Notes: a model not told the origin generated them from the sequence alone. 64,000 nt of DNA from Leisingera aquaemixtae (GCF_019801145.1 NZ_JAHVJQ010000006.1:1-64000); one strand, 5' to 3'. Counted from the first letter of the stretch, positions 18,185 to 27,237 are shown. Translations and numbers: made by a program.

Positions 18185-18994
18185 ATGTCTTTCCGCAAAG
18201 CAGTCTTGGCGCTGGCAGCTTGTGCATTGCCGCTGGCTGCAGCGGGGCAGGAGGCGCAGCCCCGGCCGTTTCCGCAGTTTGAGGCAAAGCGCATCAAGCC
18301 TCCGGCGCCCGGCACAGGCAAACGCATTACCATTCAGATTGAGCCGGAACTGGAAGAGGCGCCAGCGCCAGCCGTGCCAGCCGCGTCCGCCAGTGCCGAG
18401 GAGGTGCCCCGCGGGCGCTACGGCTGGTTCTGGGACAAAGTTGCTCCTGGTATTGAGGGCGCGGGCCCAGGGCGCCTTGATGATGCAATGCAAGCGCTGA
18501 GCGGGGCAAAAGGGCTGGGGGCACCGAGGCTGCAGCTGATGCAGGACATCGTGCAAGAGCGCGGAGTGCAGATCCTTACCGAAAGCGTTGGCACCGAGGT
18601 CTCGCCGGCCCTGGTCCTGGCGGTGATTGCGGTGGAATCGGCCGGCAAAGCCGATGCTGTCAGCCCGGCAGGGGCGCAGGGGCTGATGCAGCTAATGCCG
18701 GATACTGCCGCCCGGTTCGGAGTGACAGACGCGTTGGAGGCAAAGCAGAACATTGCCGGCGGGGTTAAGTATCTCAACTGGCTGATGGGCGAGTTCGGCG
18801 GCGACCCCATTCTGGTGCTGGCGGGCTATAACGCCGGCGAGGGGGCTGTCCGCGCCCATAAGGGAGTGCCGCCCTTTGCCGAGACCCGGGACTACGTACC
18901 CAAGGTGCTGGCCGCCTACCGGGTGGCGCGCGGCATGTGCAAGACACCGCCTCTGCTCCTGTCCGATGGCTGCGTCTTCCAGATGCGGAACTAG
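18185..18994 (+). CDS. Periplasmic lytic transglycosylase (SLT family)
   Basis: A 269-residue protein with a signal peptide (FRKAVLALAACALPLAAAG) and a C-terminal SLT/goose-lysozyme-like domain. The catalytic Glu is in LAVIAVESAGK; the other hallmarks are SPAGAQGLMQLMPDTA, NIAGGVKYL and LAGYNAGEGAV. It cleaves peptidoglycan with formation of 1,6-anhydro-muropeptides. It diverges from the Tad pilus operon, and a role in opening the wall for the pilus is plausible but rests on position alone. The stretch between signal peptide and SLT domain is Pro/Ala-rich and of unknown role. Confidence 0.9.
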   Translation: MSFRKAVLALAACALPLAAAGQEAQPRPFPQFEAKRIKPPAPGTGKRITIQIEPELEEAPAPAVPAASASAEEVPRGRYGWFWDKVAPGIEGAGPGRLDDAMQALSGAKGLGAPRLQLMQDIVQERGVQILTESVGTEVSPALVLAVIAVESAGKADAVSPAGAQGLMQLMPDTAARFGVTDALEAKQNIAGGVKYLNWLMGEFGGDPILVLAGYNAGEGAVRAHKGVPPFAETRDYVPKVLAAYRVARGMCKTPPLLLSDGCVFQMRN

Positions 18995-19129
18995 CACCGC
19001 CGCCAGTGGGCGCCTTACGTTGCGTATTTTTAGAAAATTGCAATTAAGGGTTGCGAACGCCCCCCGCTTTGCCTGAATGGGCTGATTTCTGAGGCGTATT
19101 TTCAGACATCAATTCATTGGAGGCAGGTA

Positions 19130-19606
19130 TTGAATTTAAGTGTTGATCCGTGGGCGGCGGTCGCGGGTGCACAGGGGCTGGCGGGCAATGCCGCCCTGAT
19201 CGGCTCAATTGCAATGATCGGTCTTTTCGGGCGGCTTGTTTTTGTTGCCCTCGCGCCGGCTGTGGCCAGGTCCAACCCGTTCCGGAATTTCTCCGGCGCG
19301 GGGTTCATCCTGCTGGCGGCGGCACTGTTTGCAGGCGGGCTTTATGCCTCCGGCAATATGAGCAAGGCGGCGGTGCTGTTCAAAAGGCACCTGGCAGATC
19401 CGGTTATCGTGACCTGGCTGGGCCGGGACAGCTGCGATCCGGCAGACGGCAGCTATTGCGTGGTGGTGTTCGAGAACGGCGAAGAAAAGATCGTCAACTG
19501 GTATAACAAGCGGGTGTACATGTGGGAGATCGTCAATCCGCCGGAAGGGGCGGTATGGCACACAATGCGGCCCCGCGCCCGGCCCGGCCCAGGCGCAAGG
19601 CGCTGA
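19130..19606 (+). CDS. Small membrane protein of unknown function
   Basis: A 158-residue protein I do not recognise. It starts at TTG with GGAGGCAGG well placed upstream. Two hydrophobic helices are visible (near residues 21-44, ending LFGRLVFVALAPAVA, and 55-73, GFILLAAALFAGGLYAS). The C-terminal soluble part has two Cys in GRDSCDPADGSYCVVVFENG and many aromatic residues (NWYNKRVYMWEIV). The Cys pair could be a disulfide if that part is periplasmic. A 135-base gap precedes it. Confidence 0.65.
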   Translation: MNLSVDPWAAVAGAQGLAGNAALIGSIAMIGLFGRLVFVALAPAVARSNPFRNFSGAGFILLAAALFAGGLYASGNMSKAAVLFKRHLADPVIVTWLGRDSCDPADGSYCVVVFENGEEKIVNWYNKRVYMWEIVNPPEGAVWHTMRPRARPGPGARR

Positions 19607-19607
19607 A

Positions 19608-19638
19608 CGGCAAAAGGCCCGCCTGGTTGAGGCGGGCC
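19608..19638 (-). terminator. Terminator of the CoA-transferase operon
   Basis: GGCCCGCCT (19616-19624) pairs perfectly with AGGCGGGCC (19630-19638). Read on the minus strand the stem is followed by TTTTG. It lies directly downstream of the transferase B subunit and may also serve the convergent membrane-protein gene. Confidence 0.75.
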
Positions 19639-19666
19639 CCCGTATAATGCCAGTCCGGTTCGGGTA

Positions 19667-20293
19667 TTACCCGACGATGGTCGCCTCGGTCGCGCTGCGC
19701 AGCTCGTCCTCGCTGACGCCATCGGCCAGCGCAACAATCTTCAGGCCGCCCTCCACGACGTCCAGCACACCCAGGTTGGTGATGATGCGGTCAACCACGC
19801 CCTTGCCGGTCAGCGGCAGGGTGCATTCCTTCAGCACCTTGCTGTCGCCATGTTTGTTGGTGTGGTCCATCACCACGATCACGCGGCCGACGCCTGCCAC
19901 CAGGTCCATGGCGCCGCCCATGCCCTTGACCAGCTTGCCGGGGATCATCCAGTTCGCCAGGTCGCCGTTTTCAGCCACCTCCATCGCGCCCAGGATCGCC
20001 GCCGCGATCTTGCCGCCGCGGATCATGCCGAAGGAGGTCGCGCTGTCGAAGTATGAGGTGCGCGCCAGCTCGGTGATGGTCTGCTTGCCCGCGTTGATCA
20101 GGTCCGGATCCTCTTCGCCCTCATAGGGGAAGGGGCCCATGCCCAGCATGCCGTTCTCCGACTGCAGGGTGATGTCCTTGTCGCCCACGTAGTTCGCCAC
20201 CAGCGTCGGAATCCCGATGCCGAGGTTCACATACATGCCGTCTTCCAGCTCCTGCGCGGCGCGCTCGGCCATTTGGTTGCGGTCCCAAGCCAT
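19667..20293 (-). CDS. scoB: 3-oxoacid CoA-transferase subunit B
   Basis: A 208-residue beta subunit of a family I CoA-transferase. The catalytic Glu lies in LQSENGMLGMGPFP (near residue 46), and MYVNLGIGIPTLVANYV and GGAMDLVAGVGRVIVVMDHT are typical. The enzyme moves CoA from succinyl-CoA to a 3-oxoacid such as acetoacetate, in ketone-body and polyhydroxyalkanoate turnover; the acceptor is assigned by resemblance only. It lies 3 bases after subunit A and ends at a terminator. Confidence 0.9.
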   Translation of the reverse strand: MAWDRNQMAERAAQELEDGMYVNLGIGIPTLVANYVGDKDITLQSENGMLGMGPFPYEGEEDPDLINAGKQTITELARTSYFDSATSFGMIRGGKIAAAILGAMEVAENGDLANWMIPGKLVKGMGGAMDLVAGVGRVIVVMDHTNKHGDSKVLKECTLPLTGKGVVDRIITNLGVLDVVEGGLKIVALADGVSEDELRSATEATIVG

Positions 20294-20296
20294 GGT

Positions 20297-21001
20297 TCAA
20301 GCCTCCTCACGCTTGCGGGTGGTGCGCTGCTCGATGCGCTTCTCGTGCTCGCCCTGGATCAGGCGGTGCACGTAGATGCCGGGCAGGTGGATCTGGTCGG
20401 GGTCCAGCTCGCCGCGGGGCACGATTTCCTCCACTTCCGCCACGCAGATCTTGCCGCACATGGCGGCGGGCGGGTTGAAGTTGCGCGCGGTCTTGCGGAA
20501 GATCAGGTTGCCGGTGTCATCTGCCTTCCAGGCCTTCACGATGGAGAGATCGGCAAAGATGCCTTCCTCCAGAATGTAGGTCTCGCCGTTGAAATCCTTG
20601 TGTTCCTTGCCTTCGGCAATCACGGTGCCGACGCCGGTCTTGGTGTAGAAGCCCGGGATGCCGCAGCCGCCGGCGCGCATGCGCTCGGCCAGGGTGCCTT
20701 GGGGGTTGAATTCCAGCTCCAGCTCACCCGACAGGTACTGGCGCATGAATTCCGCGTTCTCGCCCACGTAGGAAGAGATCATTTTCTTCACCTGCTTGGT
20801 CTGCAGCAGGATGCCGATACCGAAGTCGTCGACGCCGGCATTGTTGGAGGCAAACGTCAGGTCCTTGGTGCCCGCGTCCTTGATTGCCTGCAGAAGCAGT
20901 TCGGGGATGCCGCAGAGGCCGAAGCCCCCCGCGGCGATCAGCATGCCGTCATGAAGCAGCCCGTCGAGCGCTTCGGCGGCGTTGGCGTAAACCTTTTTCA
21001 T
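20297..21001 (-). CDS. scoA: 3-oxoacid CoA-transferase subunit A
   Basis: A 234-residue alpha subunit of the same heteromeric CoA-transferase. The glycine-rich CoA loop is [19 protein letters not shown] (near residue 22), followed by [19 protein letters not shown] and the family stretch [20 protein letters not shown]. The two-gene order A-B with a 3-base gap indicates one heteromer. Its ATG is followed upstream by a 428-base gap with no other gene. Confidence 0.9.
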   Translation of the reverse strand: MKKVYANAAEALDGLLHDGMLIAAGGFGLCGIPELLLQAIKDAGTKDLTFASNNAGVDDFGIGILLQTKQVKKMISSYVGENAEFMRQYLSGELELEFNPQGTLAERMRAGGCGIPGFYTKTGVGTVIAEGKEHKDFNGETYILEEGIFADLSIVKAWKADDTGNLIFRKTARNFNPPAAMCGKICVAEVEEIVPRGELDPDQIHLPGIYVHRLIQGEHEKRIEQRTTRKREEA

Positions 21002-21429
21002 GGAGTTCTCCCAACAACTACCGTTTGACTGTGGTTCTGACGCCGGGGAGGGCGCGAGTCAACGATACGGAGGAAACTGCGTATTTCTACGGAGCGGCCC
21101 GGGACCGGGGACGGGCTCCCGCGCCTTACCTGCGCCCAGCCTTCGGCAGCTGTGCAGTCAGGCTTGGGCGTGGCGCCGCTGCGCGGCGCAAGGGGGATTG
21201 GCTGAGAAGCCGTTTGCGGGCAGCCATGCCATTCAACGGCATCTGCCAATGTGAACCTGTTCTGCACCGCGTCAAGGGCAAGCCGCTCGCGTGGCGGCTA
21301 CGCCGCCCTTGAACCGCTGCAGCCCGCAAAGGGGCTGATGAGCGGCTCGCGCCGCGCTAGCGGCGCCGGGCCCAACGGGGAGGGCGCATTTCAATGCGCC
21401 CGGAGTCGGCGGGAGCACCCCGCCTGCGG
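21002..21429. other. 428-base non-coding gap with extragenic palindromes
   Basis: No gene is supported here. The part near 21002 should hold the promoter of the CoA-transferase operon (minus strand). The rest is full of GC palindromes: GCGCCGC-TGC-GCGGCGC at 21174-21190, GGCGGC-TAC-GCCGCC near 21293-21307, and the extragenic element described separately at 21349-21415. A shorter sequence at 21164-21192 resembles the distal half of the same element in the opposite orientation. Confidence 0.6.
21349..21415 (-). repeat. Extragenic palindromic element, copy A (after topA)
   Basis: Read from topA onward (minus strand) it runs CTCCCGCC, a hairpin GGGCGCATT/AATGCGCCC, then CCCGTTGGG and a GC palindrome GGCGCCGCTAGCGCGGCGC. 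The same order occurs at 34860-34932, 37479-37583 and more loosely at 51482-51575. Confidence 0.7.
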
Positions 21430-24078
21430 TCACTCCTTGGCGGCAGCTTTCTTCGGCGCGGCCTTTTTCTTGGCTGCGGGCTTTTTCGCCGCGGCTTTCT
21501 TCTTGCCACCTTTGGAAGATTTCTCGGCAATCAGCTGCATCGCCATCTCCATGGTCACGTCCTTGGGTTCCACGTCCTTGGGCAGGGTGGCGTTCACCTT
21601 TTCCCATTTGACATAAGGCCCGTAACGCCCGTCCATGATATTGATGGCGCCGCCGCTCTCCGGGTGTTCGCCCAGCTCCTTCAGCGGCTTGGCGGCGGCC
21701 CGGCTGCCGCGGCGGCCCGGATTGGCGCGCTTCTCCGCCAGCATCTCCACCGCCCGGTTCATGCCGATCTCGAAGACGTCCAGGGTTTCCTTGAGGTTCA
21801 CGTAGACGGGCTTTTCCTCGTCGGGCAGCTGGTGCGCGATATAGGGTCCGAACCGTCCCAGGTTAGACTGGATGGCCCCGCCGTCCGGGTGCTGGCCGAT
21901 TTCACGCGGCAGGGTCAAGAGGGTCAGCGCCTGCTCCAGGGTAATCTCATTCGGTCCCCAGCCGGGCAGGAAGTCCTTGCCCTGCTTGGGCAGCGACGAG
22001 CGCGGCGGCTTCTTGTTCTCGGGGGTGGCTTCACCGCGCTGGACATAAGGCCCGAAGCGGCCGGATTTCAGGTGGATCTCGTCGCCGTCGTCCTCGCCCA
22101 GAATACGCTCATAGCCTTCGGCGCCTTCACCGGAAATCGGGCGGGTGTAATTGCATTCGGGATAATTGCCGCAGCCGACAAAACCGCCGGTGCGCGAGGT
22201 CTTGAGATGCAGCTGGCCTGCGCCGCACTTCGGGCAGGTGCGCGGATCGGTGCCATCCTCGCGCGGCGGGTAGAGCTGAGGCGCAAGGGCGTCGTCCAGC
22301 ACGTCCAGCACCTCGGTGATCCGCAGATCGGAGGTCTCGGCAATGGCGGCAGAGAAGTCGCGCCAGAACTTGCCCAGCAGATCCTTGTAGTTGCGGGCAC
22401 CTGCGCTCACGTCGTCCAGTTCTTCCTCCAGATCGGCGGTGAACTCATAACCGACGTATTTGCGGAAGAAGTTCAGCAGGAAGATGGTGACGATCCGGCC
22501 CTTGTCCTCCGGGAACAGGCGGTTCTTTTCCTTGCGGACGTATTCGCGGTCCTGGATCGTGGTAATTACAGATGCATAGGTCGAGGGGCGGCCGATGCCC
22601 AGCTCTTCCATCCGCTTGACCAGGGTCGCCTCGGTATAGCGCGGCGGAGGCTGGGTGTGGTGCTGCAGCGCCAACACGGCGCCGTCCTCGGAAAGAACCG
22701 ACGCGTCCTTGCCCGCCTTGTCCGCCTGTGCCGCCAAGGAGGATGCGAATTTCAGCGCCTCTCCCTGCATGATCTGCGGTAGGCGCTTGTCGTCCTCATC
22801 CGCCACATCGTCGCGGCCTTCCTCATAAACCCGCATGAAGCCGTCAAACAGCACGACCTGGCCGGTTGCGCGCAGCACAACCTGCTGGTCGGCAGAGCCG
22901 ATATCGACGGTGGTGCGCTCCAGCCGGGCGCCTTCCATCTGGCAGGACAGGGTCCGTTTCCAGATCAGGTCATAAAGCTTACGCTGATCGTCGTCCGAGA
23001 CCTTCAGGCTGGCGGCATCGCGGCTCATGTCGGTGGGACGGATACACTCGTGCGCTTCCTGGGCGTTCTTCGCCTTGTTCTTGTAGATCCGCGGCGAGGA
23101 CGGCACGTATTCGGCGCCATAGCGCTTCTCGATCTCGGCGCGGGCTTCCTGCACGGCCTCGGGGGCCATGTCGATGCCGTCGGTCCGCATATAGGTGATG
23201 AGACCCGCTTCATACAGGCGCTGGGCCGCGTTCATGGTCTGGCGCGCGCCCATGCCGAACTTGCGGCTGGCTTCCTGCTGCAGCGTCGAGGTCATGAAGG
23301 GGGCAGAGGGGTTGCGGGCCGCGGGCTTGGCCTCGACCGACAGCACCGACAGCTTGCGCGAGGCCACCGCCTGCACCGCCATTTCGGCAGAGGTCGAGTT
23401 CTTGAGGCTGTATTTGTCGAGCTTGTCGCCGCCCATGACGGTCAGGCGGGCTTCGAACTCCTGGCCGCGGGGCGTTGCCAGGCTGGCGCGCACCGACCAG
23501 TATTCTTGCGCGTTGAAGGCCTCGATCTCCATCTCGCGCTCGACGATCAGGCGCAGGCAGACGGATTGCACGCGGCCCGCCGAGCGCGCGCCCGGCAGCT
23601 TGCGCCATAGCACCGGCGACAGGTTGAAGCCCACCAGATAATCCAGCGCGCGGCGGGCCAGGTAGGCCTCGACCAGCGGCATGTCGACCTGGCGCGGGTT
23701 CTGCATCGCCTCGGTCACCGCTTCCTTGGTGATCGCGTTGAAGGTCACCCGGCTGACGGCGGTGTCCTTCTTGATCGAGCGCCGTTTGGTCAGCGCCTCC
23801 TGCAGGTGCCAGCTGATCGCCTCTCCCTCGCGGTCGGGGTCGGTGGCGAGAATCAGCGCATTGTCGTCTTTCAGCGCGTCGGCAATGGCCTTCACATGCT
23901 TGCGGGAATCGTTGGCGACCTCCCAGGTCATGCCGAAATCGTCATCGGGATCGACCGAACCGTCCTTGGCGGGCAGGTCGCGCACATGCCCGTAAGACGC
24001 CAGAACCGTATAGTCGGAGCCAAGATATTTGTTGATTGTTTTTGCTTTGGCCGGGGATTCGACAACTACTACTGGCAT
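21430..24078 (-). CDS. topA: DNA topoisomerase I
   Basis: An 882-residue type IA topoisomerase that relaxes negative supercoils. The N-terminal Toprim domain starts VVVESPAKAKTINKYL and includes ATDPDREGEAISWH. The active-site Tyr is in GLITYMRTDGIDM (near residue 299). One four-Cys zinc ribbon is clear (CPKCGAGQLHLKT, then CGNYPECNY, near 608-640), followed by topoisomerase C-terminal repeats with FGPY motifs. The last 30 residues are a Lys/Ala/Pro-rich tail like histone H1, common in this group and probably a DNA-binding extension. Preceded by dprA on the same strand. Confidence 0.97.
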   Translation of the reverse strand: MPVVVVESPAKAKTINKYLGSDYTVLASYGHVRDLPAKDGSVDPDDDFGMTWEVANDSRKHVKAIADALKDDNALILATDPDREGEAISWHLQEALTKRRSIKKDTAVSRVTFNAITKEAVTEAMQNPRQVDMPLVEAYLARRALDYLVGFNLSPVLWRKLPGARSAGRVQSVCLRLIVEREMEIEAFNAQEYWSVRASLATPRGQEFEARLTVMGGDKLDKYSLKNSTSAEMAVQAVASRKLSVLSVEAKPAARNPSAPFMTSTLQQEASRKFGMGARQTMNAAQRLYEAGLITYMRTDGIDMAPEAVQEARAEIEKRYGAEYVPSSPRIYKNKAKNAQEAHECIRPTDMSRDAASLKVSDDDQRKLYDLIWKRTLSCQMEGARLERTTVDIGSADQQVVLRATGQVVLFDGFMRVYEEGRDDVADEDDKRLPQIMQGEALKFASSLAAQADKAGKDASVLSEDGAVLALQHHTQPPPRYTEATLVKRMEELGIGRPSTYASVITTIQDREYVRKEKNRLFPEDKGRIVTIFLLNFFRKYVGYEFTADLEEELDDVSAGARNYKDLLGKFWRDFSAAIAETSDLRITEVLDVLDDALAPQLYPPREDGTDPRTCPKCGAGQLHLKTSRTGGFVGCGNYPECNYTRPISGEGAEGYERILGEDDGDEIHLKSGRFGPYVQRGEATPENKKPPRSSLPKQGKDFLPGWGPNEITLEQALTLLTLPREIGQHPDGGAIQSNLGRFGPYIAHQLPDEEKPVYVNLKETLDVFEIGMNRAVEMLAEKRANPGRRGSRAAAKPLKELGEHPESGGAINIMDGRYGPYVKWEKVNATLPKDVEPKDVTMEMAMQLIAEKSSKGGKKKAAAKKPAAKKKAAPKKAAAKE

Positions 24079-24273
24079 AAATTCTGATACCTCTTCGGAC
24101 CGCTTTGGCGGGTTCTATGGCGGGGCAAGATGTGGGGCGCAAGGGGGGATTGTCAATCCGGGCGCAATGGACGCGGCGGGAAAAGGCACCAATCGGGGCT
24201 GCCGGATCGGTGCCCCGCACAGCCCGGCTGAGGCCCTGTTCCGCTTGCCGGCAGGCGCATGACGCAAGCGTGG

Positions 24274-25458
24274 TCAGTCTTGATCCTCCTCCGGGAAGGC
24301 CTTGGTCAGCAGCCCGCCGGGCTGGCGGCGGATGGCTCCCTCCAGTTCCAGATCGGTCAAAGCCGGGGCCACCTGCTGCGGCGGCAGCGCCAGATCGCGG
24401 ATCAGCTGCATCTCCGAAGTGGGGGAGGGGCCGAGCCTGCCAAGGATCTGCTGGTGCAGCGCGAGGGTGTCTGCCAGGCTGCGCCGTTCGGGCGGTGGAG
24501 GCGGCAATGCAGCCAGGGCCGATTGCAGGTCATCCGGAGCCGACGCCGGAACCGGAGCTGCCATCTGCGGCGGCAAGGCCTCCAGCACGTCATTCGCGTC
24601 GCGGACCAGGGTGGCACCGTCGCGGATCAGCCGGTTGCAGCCGGAGCTGCGGGCGTCAAACGGGTGGCCGGGAACCGCCAGCACCTCGCGCCCGTAATCC
24701 AGCGCATCCCGCGCGGTGATCAGGCTGCCGGATTTGGTCGCCGCCTCGACCACCACCACGGCACTGGACATTGCTGCGATGATCCGGTTGCGCTTGGGGA
24801 AGTCGCGGGCCTGCGGTGTCAGCCCCATCGGCTGTTCCGACAGCCGCAGGCCGGTTTCACTGATGTCAGCCGCCAGCCGGGCGTTTTCCGCAGGGTAGAT
24901 TACATCCGCCCCCCCGGCCAGCACCGCAACCGTGCCGGTTTTCAGGGCGGCCTGATGCGCTGCCGTGTCGATGCCGCGGGCCATGCCCGAAACCACGGCA
25001 AACCCGGCCTCGCCCAGGCTCTGTGCCAGCGAGCGGGCCATGCGCAGCCCTAGCGAGGAAGCATTGCGGGCACCGACGAGGGAGACCATCGGACGCTTCA
25101 GCACCGACAGGTCGCCGATGGCCCATAGCACCGGCGGTGCATCTTTCAGGCCGGCCAGGGGTTGGGGGTATTCGGGGTCCGAACAGCACAAAAGCCGCGC
25201 TTTGGCGGCTTTTGCGGCTTTGATTTCGGTGTCGACCGCTTTGGCAGGGCATATTTCATACCCCTTGATGCCTGCGGAGCGTGCCACTTCGGGCAGCGCA
25301 TCCAGCGCGTTCTGCGCTGAACCGTATTCTGCGAGCAGCCGGTGGAATGTCACCGGGCCGATCCGTTTGGAGCGCAAAAGGCGAAGCCAGGAGTACCGGG
25401 TCTCTTCCGTGGTGGGTGGGAGTGGGGGGTGAGTGGAAGAATGTGCTTCTTCGGTCAT
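24274..25458 (-). CDS. dprA: DNA-processing protein DprA
   Basis: A 394-residue protein that loads RecA onto incoming single-stranded DNA in natural transformation (and in uptake of gene-transfer-agent DNA in some Rhodobacterales). The Rossmann core has SLVGARNASSLGLRMARSL, VVSGMARGIDTAAHQAAL, AVLAGGADVIYPAEN and RNRIIAAMSSAVVVVEA; a C-terminal winged-helix (DML1-like) part ends GAIRRQPGGLL. ATG at 25458 has GGAG upstream. Two TTAAC sequences lie 30-50 bases upstream (25489 and 25503). They resemble CtrA half-sites, but the spacing is 11 rather than 7 bases. topA follows after 195 bases. Confidence 0.93.
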   Translation of the reverse strand: MTEEAHSSTHPPLPPTTEETRYSWLRLLRSKRIGPVTFHRLLAEYGSAQNALDALPEVARSAGIKGYEICPAKAVDTEIKAAKAAKARLLCCSDPEYPQPLAGLKDAPPVLWAIGDLSVLKRPMVSLVGARNASSLGLRMARSLAQSLGEAGFAVVSGMARGIDTAAHQAALKTGTVAVLAGGADVIYPAENARLAADISETGLRLSEQPMGLTPQARDFPKRNRIIAAMSSAVVVVEAATKSGSLITARDALDYGREVLAVPGHPFDARSSGCNRLIRDGATLVRDANDVLEALPPQMAAPVPASAPDDLQSALAALPPPPPERRSLADTLALHQQILGRLGPSPTSEMQLIRDLALPPQQVAPALTDLELEGAIRRQPGGLLTKAFPEEDQD

Positions 25459-25587
25459 CCGCAGCTCCGCCTGTTTGCAGCATCAGAATTAACCTTGAGG
25501 GGGTTAACAGGTGGTGAACGGCTAAAGGTTTTTTAGCAAAGCTCCGAAAATTTCCCTAAGTTTCAGAAATTATTGGAAAAAAGAAAG

Positions 25588-25600
25588 ATCAATCATTGAT
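25588..25600. promoter_or_regulatory. 13-base palindrome upstream of dprA
   Basis: ATCAAT-C-ATTGAT is a perfect dyad in the A+T-rich gap between dprA and tldD, about 130 bases before the dprA start. It could be an operator; nothing identifies the binding protein. Confidence 0.3.
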
Positions 25601-25636
25601 TGTGCGTTTGGTTTCGGATGAAACAGAGCGGTGAAA

Positions 25637-25666
25637 GCGGGGGAAATCCCCCGCTTTTTGCGGCAT
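25637..25666. terminator. Hairpin downstream of tldD
   Basis: AAGCGGGGG-AAAT-CCCCCGCTTTTT forms a strong stem 20 bases past the tldD stop. The longer T run is on the plus strand, so on the tldD (minus) strand the stem is followed only by TTTC; it probably still ends tldD transcription. Confidence 0.65.
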
Positions 25667-25687
25667 TCACACGGATTTGCTGCGAAT

Positions 25688-27109
25688 TTACGCGGCCGAG
25701 CCGCCCACGGTCAGCCCGCCCATCAGCACCGAGGGCTGGCCGACACCGACCGGCACCCATTGACCGGCCTTGCCGCAGTTGCCCATGCCGGGATCCAGCG
25801 CCATGTCGTTGCCGAGACCGCGAATCTGCTTGAGCGCGGTGGCGCCGTCGCCGATCAGGGTGGCGCCCTTCACCGGCGCGCCGACCTTGCCGTCTTTTAC
25901 CCTGTAGGCCTCAGTGCAGGAGAACACGAACTTGCCATTGGTAATGTCGACCTGGCCGCCGCCGAAGCCCACTGCCCAAATGCCGTCCTTGATGCCCGCC
26001 ACCAGATCACCGGGATCGGCCTCGCCGCCCAGCATGTAGGTGTTGGTCATCCGCGGCATCGGCGCATGCGCGTAGCTTTGGCGGCGCCCGTTTCCGGTGG
26101 GGGAGACCCCCATCAGCCGCGCGTTCTGACGGTCCTGCATGAAACCGACCAGGATGCCGTCCTCGATCAGCGTGGTTTTCTGGCTCGGCGTGCCTTCATC
26201 GTCTACCGTAATGGAGCCGCGCCGGTCCGGGATGGTGCCGTCATCCAGCACGGTGACTCCCCTGGCTGCGATCTGCTGGCCCATCAGGCCTGCAAAGGCT
26301 GAGGAACCCTTGCGGTTGAAATCGCCCTCCAGCCCGTGGCCGATCGCCTCATGCAGCAGGATGCCGGGCCAGCCGGGGCCGAGCACCACGTCCATTTCGC
26401 CGGCCGGGGCAGGGACCGCGTCCAGATTGACCAGGGCGATGCGCAGCGCCTCCTGCACCTGGGCCTGCCAGTGCCTGGGGTCGACCAGCCCGTCGAGGCC
26501 CAGCCGCCCGCCGCCGCCAGCGGAGCCGCTTTCGCGGCGGCCGTCCTTTTCGACGATCACCGAAACGTTCAGCCGTGCCATCGGGCGGGTGTCGCGCACC
26601 CGCACCCCGTCGGCCCGCAGGATCTCCACCTCCTGCAGCGAGGCGGCCAGTGACGCGGACACCTGCACCACGCGTTGATCCAGATCACGTGCATAGGCAT
26701 CAATTTCGCGCAGCGTCTCCACCTTGACCGGGAACGGCATGGCGCTGATCGGATCGGCATCGGTGTAAAGTTTCTTGTTGGTCGCCTGCGGCGGGTCCGC
26801 GTAGATGCCGCCGCCCTCGCCAACCGCCAGCTTGGCGGTCTCCGCCGCCCGCTTGAGCGACGCGATGGAGACGTCGGTGGAGTGGGCATATCCCGCCACA
26901 TCACCGTTAACGGCCCGCAAACCAAAGCCTTCGGAAGCATCATAGCTGGCACTGCGCAGCCGTCCGTCGTCAAATGACAGGGCCTCCGATTTGCGGCGCT
27001 CGGCAAAGATCTCGCCATCCTCGGCCCCGTTCAGCGCATTGCGCAGGGCGGCCAGCGCCTCATCCTCCGGAAGCGCGGTTTCAAAGGGACGGAAGGCTGG
27101 GTTTTCCAT
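25688..27109 (-). CDS. tldD: Metalloprotease TldD
   Basis: A 473-residue member of the TldD/PmbA family. The metal-binding motif is LLHEAIGHGLEGDFNRKG (HExxxH, near residue 258). Other family landmarks are the N-terminal GFGLRAVNGDVAGYAHS and the glycine-rich C-terminal half (MTNTYMLGGEADPGDLVAGI, then GNCGKAGQWVPVG). TldD works with TldE/PmbA in proteolysis of peptides such as microcins and CcdA; no tldE is in the window. An FNR-type box lies 21 bases before the start codon and faces both this gene and the divergent ctaC. Confidence 0.95.
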   Translation of the reverse strand: MENPAFRPFETALPEDEALAALRNALNGAEDGEIFAERRKSEALSFDDGRLRSASYDASEGFGLRAVNGDVAGYAHSTDVSIASLKRAAETAKLAVGEGGGIYADPPQATNKKLYTDADPISAMPFPVKVETLREIDAYARDLDQRVVQVSASLAASLQEVEILRADGVRVRDTRPMARLNVSVIVEKDGRRESGSAGGGGRLGLDGLVDPRHWQAQVQEALRIALVNLDAVPAPAGEMDVVLGPGWPGILLHEAIGHGLEGDFNRKGSSAFAGLMGQQIAARGVTVLDDGTIPDRRGSITVDDEGTPSQKTTLIEDGILVGFMQDRQNARLMGVSPTGNGRRQSYAHAPMPRMTNTYMLGGEADPGDLVAGIKDGIWAVGFGGGQVDITNGKFVFSCTEAYRVKDGKVGAPVKGATLIGDGATALKQIRGLGNDMALDPGMGNCGKAGQWVPVGVGQPSVLMGGLTVGGSAA

Positions 27110-27129
27110 GGCACGGTCCTCAGATTTTT

Positions 27130-27143
27130 TTGATCTAAATCAA
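27130..27143. promoter_or_regulatory. FNR/FnrL-type box TTGAT-CTAA-ATCAA
   Basis: A perfect match to the FNR/Anr consensus TTGAT-N4-ATCAA in the 197-base divergent gap between tldD and ctaC. It is 21 bases from the tldD start and 164 bases from the ctaC start. It suggests oxygen control of the aa3 oxidase operon, tldD, or both. Confidence 0.7.
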
Positions 27144-27237
27144 GAAAGCGACGGTTTGACGCTTGGCTGCCTCTTTATCTGCACGCCCGAATATGATTTT
27201 AAGCTGCGTCAAAGACAACGGGGCAGGTGCGTTTTGT

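Noticed and set aside
27156-27197. Sigma-70 promoter for ctaC (TTGACG ... TATGAT)
   Set aside because: The spacing between these hexamers is about 30 bases, far from the usual 16-18.
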